DNA of 64,000 bases, taken from contig NZ_JARJHT010000001.1 in assembly GCF_029269745.1 (NCBI RefSeq), forward strand, positions 1,612,001 through 1,676,000, given 5' to 3'. This document shows positions 45,401 through 51,848 of the stretch, one piece after another. Every line of letters starts with the position of its first letter. The first letter of the stretch is position 1. Source of the DNA: Polluticoccus soli (GTDB lineage: Bacteria > Bacteroidota > Bacteroidia > Chitinophagales > Chitinophagaceae). A program made the translations under genes and the position numbers. A model generated the notes under the pieces. That model had not been told where the DNA came from and searched no databases. It worked only from the letters and a program-made list of their open reading frames with translations.

Positions 45401-45647
45401 TGCTATGGCTGGTGAGCTCCTCATAAGCCGCATCGTAGGCCTGTTGCGGCAAATTAGGGTTCAATTCTCTTACACTTGCATAAAACCGGTCTTTCAGTAT
45501 CACATCAGCCTCAGAATCTCTGCCCAGCAAACTACCAGCGCCGAAGGTTTCACCTTTCTGCGCATTTAAGGTTTGCCAGTTCAATTTTTTGCCGAACAGC
45601 GTGATACATGTTTGCTCTATGAGCTTGTCTTCTGAGTAGCCGCCCAT
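42453..45647 (-). CDS. hsdR: Type I restriction enzyme, R (motor/nuclease) subunit
   Basis: HsdR gives the type I complex ATP-driven DNA translocation and cleavage. The N-terminal nuclease motif reads IIGFVNGIPLLFIELKAHH (ELK near 165). The helicase core has Walker A FWHTQGSGKSYSMVF (near 311), DEAHRTQGG (near 405), FTGTPL, and a motif VI region LMQTIARANRVHEGK. The C-terminal helical domain (about 740-1040) should contact HsdM. Length 1064 is normal. Its ATG overlaps the stop of the preceding small gene (TAATG), so translation is coupled. Confidence 0.95.
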   Translation of the reverse strand: MGGYSEDKLIEQTCITLFGKKLNWQTLNAQKGETFGAGSLLGRDSEADVILKDRFYASVRELNPNLPQQAYDAAYEELTSHSSSKGPAEINNEKYNQLIDGIPVTYKNEKGEVVKNKKLRVFDFDSPTNNDFLAVQQLWIEGRSKRRKRPDIIGFVNGIPLLFIELKAHHRKLKVAYEQNLNDYKRTIPRLFDFNACIILSNGIESKIGTITSDFGHFHEWKRIEEDEKGIISLETIIRGVCEKVRFIDLFENFVLFDSSVGGVVKLVARNHQFIGVNKSINHFVHQQERVEQGQIAQQDAQRLGVFWHTQGSGKSYSMVFLCRKINRKLGGAYTFILVTDRVELDKQIYGTFAGVGAVRDDSTRAEDGDDLKRLLKTNEKYIFTLIHKFNFDEVATERSNIIVISDEAHRTQGGTMAMNMRKALPNASFIGFTGTPLFKDDEMTKRIFGGYVSIYDFKRSIEDGATVPLYYENRGEKLKLDNPKINDEIRDAIEAADADSDQKEKLKRLFAKDYPILTAEKRLRSIAKDVVEHFNTRGYKGKGMLVTLDKITAVRMYNYITEEWEKYLERREKEIDAINDLQEQLTEKKNWQWSRDTEISVIVSHEQNEIDKFEDWGLDIEAHRLKMNTRDLETEFKDEKNPFRFAVVCAKWITGFDVKSLSTLYLDKPLKSHTLMQTIARANRVHEGKNNGLIVDYIETYRALLDALAIYAIGGNKKKPLELEMPVKPLEVLVADLKEVIDATVSFLKDEVNFDLDTIIKSDGLERIAAIEKGVNAVYLNDETKNKYGVLGREVFKKYKALMPNDAIYGFKPQRDAINAIYAVIADNRDEADVTSIVKQVQDVVNRSIESLNIAMQPVEGYGNKVDLSGLDFNKIEQEFLKLEGKKHVAVQSLKDRVEKRLRRMLAENPFRIDFHERYQEIIAEYNNGKEYKAIKEIFDQLLALYGSLDEEGKRAQRENLEEDELAVFDMLGKGKKITDKDKVALKDTAKQLLARLKDEEFKVEHWVDKPQTAAAVRVTIQNYLFETLPYPAYSETDIAGKTDVLFNFFKGRYAGYVGVPAA

Positions 45648-46123
45648 TATTTTAATAATTTAAAACCCTCGTCACCTTGATACGCTGCAAATTGCTTTTT
45701 AGGCACCGCCTCCCCTTTGCTGACTCCGGTCAACCTTATCGCATATTTGCCAATGTCTTTTCCAGAAAGCGCTATGTGGGCACAAGAGCCATCGACCTCT
45801 GCCAGTCTGATAATTTCTTCTGACGGCAATACCCAGTATTCATTTGCCTTTTCCGAATAAAACACGAAAAAATGATTATCTCTATTGGATGGTACATTCA
45901 GCAATGGAAAATAGCCGTAGTTTTTGGCCTCAATCTTTGCTGAGCGCGCTTTTATTTGGATATCAAGATAACGTTGATCGCTTTTCCTAATAATGCAATC
46001 TATTCCTTTGTCGTCAACCAATGTTAAATACACGTCAAAGCCCCTGCGTATTAATTCAGCTACGGCCATGAATTCCTGTCGTTTACCGTAAGATGCGTTG
46101 CTAAGGATAGTTGAGGTCGTCAT
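45647..46123 (-). CDS. PD-(D/E)XK-like accessory protein in the type I operon
   Basis: The 158-residue protein shows a compact nuclease-like pattern: Glu17 in SYGKRQEFMAVAELIRRGFD, Asp42 in DDKGIDCII and the Q-x-K variant at 56-58 in LDIQIKAR. This arrangement is seen in small PD-(D/E)XK proteins of the holiday-junction-resolvase-like and DUF4365 kinds. It lies between hsdS and hsdR, with a 14-bp gap and a 1-bp overlap. Standard type I operons have no gene here. It may be an accessory nuclease or DNA-end factor. Catalytic competence is uncertain because Gln replaces the usual Glu. Confidence 0.72.
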   Translation of the reverse strand: MTTSTILSNASYGKRQEFMAVAELIRRGFDVYLTLVDDKGIDCIIRKSDQRYLDIQIKARSAKIEAKNYGYFPLLNVPSNRDNHFFVFYSEKANEYWVLPSEEIIRLAEVDGSCAHIALSGKDIGKYAIRLTGVSKGEAVPKKQFAAYQGDEGFKLLK

Positions 46124-46137
46124 AGGTTATAGTTTTT

Positions 46138-47394
46138 TCAGTAAGCTGCTTCAAATTCCTCCACAGCTGCATCTACTGTTATGGTGCCGTTCATTAAGCG
46201 CGGCAAGAGAATGTCGCGGGCTTCTTTCAATAGCTTATTCTTATCAAGCAACAAAAGCAGTTTCAATTGAAATGGGTCGATTATATTCTCAAACAAACGA
46301 GATTTTTCAAGCTCGGGAACAACGACATTCATCATTTCTAGATGCTTTGGGCCAAAATTCAATTGGGCCGAACCTGTTGCCATTGACCTCATTTCATTAA
46401 GAAAATTGTCACTCCTGATCATCTCTCTTATTAGCCATTTACCATATCGTTCGCTTTTTTGTCGCATTCGAATAATGCTTGTATTTAAGCATAATGGCAA
46501 ATGTGACTTTCGTATTGTAACAACCTTTCCGAGCGTTCCTGAGGTACTTATCACATGATCAAACTCATCTAGTAAAAAGTGTTTGTATTTCGCCTCTACT
46601 TCACTTTCTTCTAAATAGTTAATGTCAGTGAAATCAATTTCTCCGCCATTCAATACTCTGATGTTTAGAAATGGAATGCCATCGTTCCTGTATTGCCAAT
46701 TTCTCAGGCCCGGCCCTTCTTTATAATCAATAACATCTGCTAGTGGCACAACATTCCACCCTTTGGGCAATCCATTTTCAAACTTAGCGTTCTCATACCC
46801 CGGAAAGCGAAAGTTGACAAACCACTCTTTGTAGATATTCTGCGAGGCTTCTTCTAGCAGTTTTATCCGTTTGGTGTTGTTTTCTAATAAGTCGTCATAC
46901 CCAGATAAGATGGAGGCTATTTTTTGCTGATCGATCTTGTCGACAGGCACTGACAAGGTCAAATTTGAAAAATTGCTTTTGCTCACATTTTCCCGACCAG
47001 ATGACGCCCCGGTATCCGCAGCCTTTACTCTATGCAAAATGTTTTTCAATGCATAAAAGACAAAATATGGATCAAAATTGGCAGTGTCGGGAACAACAGC
47101 ATTTACTGCTTGGTTGACAAAACAGTAGTCGTCGGTTAAGGTGATCTTTTTCCCAATACTGCCAATAGTAACAACACAAGTTGATAACGGTGGGATTAAC
47201 GATTTTTTGTACTTCTCGTGGGCTAATTGCGAATAGCACTCCTCTGTGAACGGAGTATAACGCATTCCAACTTCCATATCTGTTGGCTTAATGAATTTAT
47301 ATTCACAGCCGTAATATTCCAGATTATTTTTTGGGGGAGTATTCCCAGTTATTACCGTCCCAAAGTCGCCGACTCGTATTTGATGCCATTTCAT
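46138..47394 (-). CDS. hsdS: Type I restriction enzyme, S (specificity) subunit
   Basis: HsdS sets the DNA target through two recognition domains. Domain one spans about residues 1-180 and domain two about 215-390, each followed by a conserved spacer helix (DQQKIASILSGYDDLLENNTKR and a second one near 390). The phrases VVTIGSIGKKITLTDDYCFV and ISTSGTLGKVVTIRKS are typical TRD strands. The protein overlaps hsdM by 4 bp (ATGA). The second repeat ends in an acidic tail. Both domains appear intact, so the target should be a bipartite sequence. Confidence 0.94.
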   Translation of the reverse strand: MKWHQIRVGDFGTVITGNTPPKNNLEYYGCEYKFIKPTDMEVGMRYTPFTEECYSQLAHEKYKKSLIPPLSTCVVTIGSIGKKITLTDDYCFVNQAVNAVVPDTANFDPYFVFYALKNILHRVKAADTGASSGRENVSKSNFSNLTLSVPVDKIDQQKIASILSGYDDLLENNTKRIKLLEEASQNIYKEWFVNFRFPGYENAKFENGLPKGWNVVPLADVIDYKEGPGLRNWQYRNDGIPFLNIRVLNGGEIDFTDINYLEESEVEAKYKHFLLDEFDHVISTSGTLGKVVTIRKSHLPLCLNTSIIRMRQKSERYGKWLIREMIRSDNFLNEMRSMATGSAQLNFGPKHLEMMNVVVPELEKSRLFENIIDPFQLKLLLLLDKNKLLKEARDILLPRLMNGTITVDAAVEEFEAAY

Positions 47395-49292
47395 ATTCCC
47401 AATTCCTCAAATTTTTGGTTTAACACTTTTTCAAGCTTAACGGCTTCCGCATTCAAACTTTGTAGTTCATATTTTATCTCACCCATGCGCTCTTCGTAGT
47501 CGAAATCTTCGTCAATAACAGATGCTACCCCAACATAACGCCCTGCCGTCAGGCTATAGTCGTTAGCAGCGATTGTTTTGCGGCTTACTACTTTGCACAA
47601 CCCAGGGACGTCGTTGTACTCTCCATTCGGGAAACGGGACATAAGCCATGTATATTCTTTATGGAAGTAGGTGGCATGGTCAAGGCCCTCAGCCAGCTCG
47701 CTCCAAATAGTGTATGCCTCGTCAAGGTAGTCTTTGGTAGCATTACGGCGTTGGCGGTCTTTTTTCACCTCGTCGCTTTGCAGAAGCGTTTTGGCTTCGG
47801 CTTCCAACTGCTTGAAAGAGGCAGCCATGTTGCGTTTTGTCTTTTTTAGCGCTTCTGGCTTAAATGCAGGCTTATCAAAAATTACGGAAAGCTTTTCAGT
47901 TTTGAGCTTGTGTGCTTGCAAGCGTGTGGTGGCATCAATAGCTTCCTGCAGCCCTATCTCGATTTGCTCCTTATAGTCTGCCACCAATTGCTTAAAATAT
48001 TTCTTCTCGCCGCGGTACAGGTGCACAATGGCTTTGATATTTTGCAGTTGTTCGTCGGTAAAATCGTGTAGGCTGCTCGATACTTTGCGGTACACATCAC
48101 GCAGGTCTAGCATGAGCGTCCGGTCGCGGCGCTCTTTGTCTTTTTCCTTTGCCCGATCGAAAAACCAGAGGTTACAAGGTAACGAACGCGTATAGAAGAA
48201 CTTAGTACCGATGGACACCATGACATCTACGGCACCTGTTTTCACTAGCTCTTCGCGTATCGCTTTTTCAGTATGGCCGGCATCTGATGCCGAAGAGGCC
48301 ATTACAAAGCCGGCACGGCCCGCTTCGTTCAGGTATGCATAGAAGTATTGTATCCAGAGGTAGTTAGCATTATCATTCTTCGGCAGACCAAACGGCAGCC
48401 GCTTGTCCTCCTTCACAGCCTTTTTGCTTTTATCTACACCATCTACGTTGAATGGTGGGTTGGCCATTACGAAATCGCAGCTACTCATCAGGCTGTGGTG
48501 GTCTTCATAAAAACTATTTCCCTGTACAATTTTGGCATCAAGCCCGTGCACGGCCATATTCATTTTAGCTAGACGAGTATTGGTATCTGTTTTCTCTTGC
48601 CCGTAAAAAGTCACCTTCTTTGCCGGATCAAGACCTTCGCTTTCCAGGAAATGTCCAGTCTGCACAAACATACCACCCGATCCGCAGGCCGGGTCAAATA
48701 CCGTCCCGTGATCGGGTTCTATAATAGCCACAATGGCGTTTACCAAACTTGGCGGTGTGAAGAACTCCCCACCCTCCTGTGCGCCCTTCTTGGCAAACTC
48801 GTTAAGGAAGTATTCGTAGATTCGCCCGAATACATCACCGGTCACATCGTCAAGTTCTTCGGTGTTGAAGATGCGCACTACCTCTGTCATCAAATCTTTC
48901 TCGAACAGGATATAGTTTTTCGGCAGCACACCGTTCAAGGCTTCGTATTCGTACTCTACCTGACGCATGGCTTCGTCGAGCGCTTCACCTATATCGGCAC
49001 CCTCAGGGAGGTGCGCCAGATAATCCCAGCGAGCCTTCTCTGGTAGGTACAAAGCCCTGGCATTTTCAAAATCATGTTTAGTAAGCGTCCGTATACCTCT
49101 TTGAGGGTGGCGCGGTAATGTTTTCTCTATCTCTGCTTTCGCCGTAATAAAGCGGTTATAAGCATGACGCAAGAAAATGAGTCCTAAAACAGGGAAGGAA
49201 TATTCTGTAGCAGTAAGCTTCGAATTCGCCCGCAGTTGATCTGCAGCTTCCCACAGCTTCTTCTCCAGGGCAGCGAGTTGTTGTCCAGTCAT
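47391..49292 (-). CDS. hsdM: Type I restriction-modification DNA methyltransferase, M subunit
   Basis: HsdM is the N6-adenine methyltransferase that works with HsdS. An N-terminal helical domain (about 1-150) is followed by the catalytic domain with motif I VFDPACGSGGMFVQTG (near 200) and motif IV MANPPFNVDGVD (near 280). The C-terminus after about 420 is a long helical region with a coiled coil, longer than in classical HsdM (about 520). It starts the operon hsdM-hsdS-accessory-hsdR. A near-consensus -7 box lies just upstream on the minus strand. Confidence 0.95.
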   Translation of the reverse strand: MTGQQLAALEKKLWEAADQLRANSKLTATEYSFPVLGLIFLRHAYNRFITAKAEIEKTLPRHPQRGIRTLTKHDFENARALYLPEKARWDYLAHLPEGADIGEALDEAMRQVEYEYEALNGVLPKNYILFEKDLMTEVVRIFNTEELDDVTGDVFGRIYEYFLNEFAKKGAQEGGEFFTPPSLVNAIVAIIEPDHGTVFDPACGSGGMFVQTGHFLESEGLDPAKKVTFYGQEKTDTNTRLAKMNMAVHGLDAKIVQGNSFYEDHHSLMSSCDFVMANPPFNVDGVDKSKKAVKEDKRLPFGLPKNDNANYLWIQYFYAYLNEAGRAGFVMASSASDAGHTEKAIREELVKTGAVDVMVSIGTKFFYTRSLPCNLWFFDRAKEKDKERRDRTLMLDLRDVYRKVSSSLHDFTDEQLQNIKAIVHLYRGEKKYFKQLVADYKEQIEIGLQEAIDATTRLQAHKLKTEKLSVIFDKPAFKPEALKKTKRNMAASFKQLEAEAKTLLQSDEVKKDRQRRNATKDYLDEAYTIWSELAEGLDHATYFHKEYTWLMSRFPNGEYNDVPGLCKVVSRKTIAANDYSLTAGRYVGVASVIDEDFDYEERMGEIKYELQSLNAEAVKLEKVLNQKFEELGI

Positions 49293-49454
49293 AGTAATGA
49301 AAAAAAAGGGCTAAAGTACGCTAATTGCTCATGGAAGACATAGTCCATAAGCAGGAAACGCAGCGATAAAATAGATAATATTTGGGTAAAAAGGAAATTG
49401 TGGCCGCTCATGAAGTGGGAATTAAGTGTGTATTACCCCAGTTTTTCACTTATA

Positions 49455-49523
49455 AGTAAACCGCCAGTATTCGCAAAAACGTGAACTTCGTTGGGTTGAC
49501 GAATGTGGAGTAATCCGCCAGTA
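49455..49523 (+). repeat. Two direct repeats AGTAAaCCGCCAGTA before the CC..H protein gene
   Basis: AGTAAACCGCCAGTA (49455-49469) and AGTAATCCGCCAGTA (49509-49523) differ at one base and are 54 bp apart. They lie upstream of the preferred start of the next gene and may be protein-binding sites. Confidence 0.45.
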
Positions 49524-49541
49524 AAAAATGAGTTTTACGTA

Positions 49542-50894
49542 ATGCCTGAACATTTTATCCAGATAGAAGCAGATCATTTTACTTTCAGTCCGTTTGATAC
49601 GAAACCACTCGATGGTTATAATGCACCCGACAAGTTTCCTAATTGTTGCGAGTTCCACCGTAGCGTCATCAAAGACTCTACGGACTTTTATAACAAGTTC
49701 CCCAACTGTTGCCCCGGCCACAAGAAACTGTTGAAGACAAAACAGTTTGCAAAGGAATTGTACAGGAATTTGCCAACAAAAATAGTAAACCAGCTTTCCT
49801 ACACTGAGCACTTCATAGTTAATAAGATCGAGGAGGATAATTGGTTTGAAGATATTGCTAACTACATTGATTATAACAATCACAGTTTTGGGCATCCTGG
49901 TATTGGACAGCATGTATTTGAAAACGCTTTAGTGCACTGGCTGAAGGGAAGGCAGATGCAAGGAATGACAGAAACAAAGCGTGATAAGTTACTGGGCTTG
50001 TTCAAAGACAATAAAAAGGACGGCGCTGATATGCAGCGTTACACGGACATTAATCTGCTAGTAGATATCTACAACAGATGGCTTAAAACATTTCCGTTTG
50101 AGCTAACCGCTTTCAGCAACCTGCGTGCTCATTTTGATAAAACAGTTCCGATATTGTCAGGGCGGACAGTGTATAACCCTTATTTAGGTACTGCAAAAGC
50201 AAGAATCGCAAGTCAGGACGAACTGCTAGCATACTTAGTGGAAGTAACTAAAAAAGTATTGGGCTATATAGACAGTACGAAGCTTATTGAAAAAGGAACA
50301 GTTTCGGATATACGCGGGCGCCAAATTGAAGTTGTGAATGAAAGCCACAGGATAAGACAAAATGAGCTGCTTGTTACTTATAATAATGGCGAAAGCCAGT
50401 ATGTGCAAATAATTAAAAAATGGCTTCAGAATGAAAAATCCTATTTCAAAGAACTTGCATTACTGCTTACTGAACAAACAATCGTTCATCAGCGTCCCGT
50501 CAGTACTATATCCGTGGAGGAAATATCCACACATGAAAACGCATTTTGGAAGGGAATACCAATCGCGATTGCAGCTGAACATTTTATGGTACTGACGCGG
50601 AGGAAAAGTAAAAACGGACGCCCCTATCTAACAGAAACGCAATTTTCCCTATTCCTGCAAAAAGCCTTTTTGAACCACACTTATATTCCAAAGCAGACAT
50701 TGAATTTTGCAACAGGAGAAAAGGGCTTCATAATAAAAAGATTTTATGAGTTTTACGAGCTGGCTGTTACCCAATATAATGACGTTAACAGGAAGCTCAA
50801 ATATATAAAGCTGGTAACTGATTGCTTTGACAACTGGGACCAGAAGGGTGTGGAGTCTTATTTCAAACCAAACAAAACAAAGCAAAACTGGTAA
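49542..50894 (+). CDS. Unrecognised element protein with paired FPNCC..H motifs
   Basis: This 450-residue soluble protein has no family I recognise. Near the N-terminus it repeats DKFPNCCEFHRSV and NKFPNCCPGHKKL (about residues 31-62), a pattern that could bind zinc through four cysteines and two histidines. The remainder is helix-rich with many aromatic and charged residues. I prefer the ATG at 49542; an ATG 39 bp earlier would put one copy of the direct repeat in the coding region. It is followed by an array of TTTGCC repeats and an excisionase-like gene, so it is probably an element-control or replication-initiation protein. That role is inferred. Confidence 0.65.
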   Translation: MPEHFIQIEADHFTFSPFDTKPLDGYNAPDKFPNCCEFHRSVIKDSTDFYNKFPNCCPGHKKLLKTKQFAKELYRNLPTKIVNQLSYTEHFIVNKIEEDNWFEDIANYIDYNNHSFGHPGIGQHVFENALVHWLKGRQMQGMTETKRDKLLGLFKDNKKDGADMQRYTDINLLVDIYNRWLKTFPFELTAFSNLRAHFDKTVPILSGRTVYNPYLGTAKARIASQDELLAYLVEVTKKVLGYIDSTKLIEKGTVSDIRGRQIEVVNESHRIRQNELLVTYNNGESQYVQIIKKWLQNEKSYFKELALLLTEQTIVHQRPVSTISVEEISTHENAFWKGIPIAIAAEHFMVLTRRKSKNGRPYLTETQFSLFLQKAFLNHTYIPKQTLNFATGEKGFIIKRFYEFYELAVTQYNDVNRKLKYIKLVTDCFDNWDQKGVESYFKPNKTKQNW

Positions 50895-50898
50895 ATTC

Positions 50899-50937
50899 TT
50901 TTGCCTGTTTTGCCTGTCTTTTTGCCCGCTTTGCCCG
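50899..50937. repeat. Four TTTGCC(T/C)G repeats
   Basis: TTTGCCTG, TTTGCCTG, TTTGCCCG and TTTGCCCG start at 50900, 50909, 50921 and 50930 (spacings 9, 12, 9). They lie directly between the CC..H protein and HTH genes and look like iterons or regulator sites. Confidence 0.5.
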
Positions 50938-50996
50938 CAAATTAAATAAGGCTCATCAACGCAATAGTATTGCTGGAGAATTAAAAACTCATAGCA

Positions 50997-51341
50997 ATGC
51001 AAGTAACAACATTCGACCAATTACCTAGAGCGATCTCAGAGCTTTTTAACCGCGTAAACAACATTGAGCTTTTATTACGCGCGAAAGACGAGAAAACGCA
51101 CGAAACCGACGAAGTGCTGACAATCCAGTATGCAGCTGAATTGCTATCACTATCTGTACCCACCATTTATGGCTTGGTAAGCCGAAAGGATATACCGTAT
51201 TCAAAAAAGGGTAAAAGGCTGTATTTCTCCAGGCTGGACCTGCTCGACTGGATAAAGTCGGGCAGACATAAAACGAATACTGAAATAGCATCGGATGCCG
51301 ATCAGTATGTGTCTACAAGAAGGAGGGGTAACCATGCATAA
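50997..51341 (+). CDS. Excisionase-like helix-turn-helix protein
   Basis: The 114-residue protein has a coiled N-terminus (about 10-35) and a MerR-like/excisionase winged helix: EVLTIQYAAELLSLSVPTIY, GLVSRKDIPYSKKGKRLYFS and LDLLDWIKSG (about 39-85). This form is a common DNA-binding partner in Bacteroidota integrative elements, where it controls excision or replication. The stop codon overlaps the next gene's start (ATGCATAA). The TTTGCC repeats lie 60 bp upstream. Confidence 0.8.
   Translation: MQVTTFDQLPRAISELFNRVNNIELLLRAKDEKTHETDEVLTIQYAAELLSLSVPTIYGLVSRKDIPYSKKGKRLYFSRLDLLDWIKSGRHKTNTEIASDADQYVSTRRRGNHA
51321..51328 (+). promoter_or_regulatory. Shine-Dalgarno-like site AGGAGGGG
   Basis: AGGAGGGG ends 5 bp before the ATG at 51334. 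Such strong sites are rare in Bacteroidota; it decides this small gene's start. Confidence 0.5.
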
Positions 51342-51501
51342 TCGCCCGCTACCCAAAATCAATGTAATTGGTCTCTACCCCGGTGCTTTCTATGAGAACT
51401 TTAGAGAGGACATGTTCCAGGTGCCCGGCTATCATCCGAATTACTCTTCGCAGTTTGAAAACCAGAAAAAATTAGAGCTATGTTGTTCACAGTTCATTTA
51501 G
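51334..51501 (+). CDS. Small protein of unknown function in the replication module
   Basis: The 55-residue product starts MHNRPLPKINVIGLYPGAFY and has no domain I can name. It overlaps both the preceding HTH gene (8 bp) and the next gene (22 bp), so it is very likely translated as part of this operon. A strong Shine-Dalgarno-like sequence precedes it. Cys residues near the end (LELCCSQFI) may be structural. Confidence 0.55.
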   Translation: MHNRPLPKINVIGLYPGAFYENFREDMFQVPGYHPNYSSQFENQKKLELCCSQFI

Positions 51502-51845
51502 ATATTTCAAGGGAGGATGGCTACATCATTGTTGAGGCGATGAATAGTAATATTTTGAGGCTATACCTTAAACATGAAGTTTACGGTGGTCAACATGGCG
51601 GCGATAAAATTGAAATCCGCATAACAGACGAAGCGTGTACTATATGGGAAACTACAGTACAGCCCGATGGGGTGAAAATAGTTGTAGATGGTTACAGTGA
51701 GGTTTACACCTTTTGCATACTGCTACGCTGCGCTGCGGAGGCAATCGAGTTACGGCATATGGGCATGAGTGAAGACGAATTGTTTGAGTTTCTAAAAACT
51801 GATTTTTCCCGGCGGTATGGCTGGAATACACCTAAAGATTTTTAA
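51480..51845 (+). CDS. Hypothetical protein in the replication module
   Basis: The 121-residue soluble protein has a beta-rich N-terminus and a helical C-terminus (DELFEFLKTDFSRRYGW). It has no recognised motif. It overlaps its upstream neighbour by 22 bp and is 3 bp before the primase-helicase start, so it belongs to the same operon. Function unknown. Confidence 0.6.
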   Translation: MLFTVHLDISREDGYIIVEAMNSNILRLYLKHEVYGGQHGGDKIEIRITDEACTIWETTVQPDGVKIVVDGYSEVYTFCILLRCAAEAIELRHMGMSEDELFEFLKTDFSRRYGWNTPKDF

Positions 51846-51848
51846 TCC

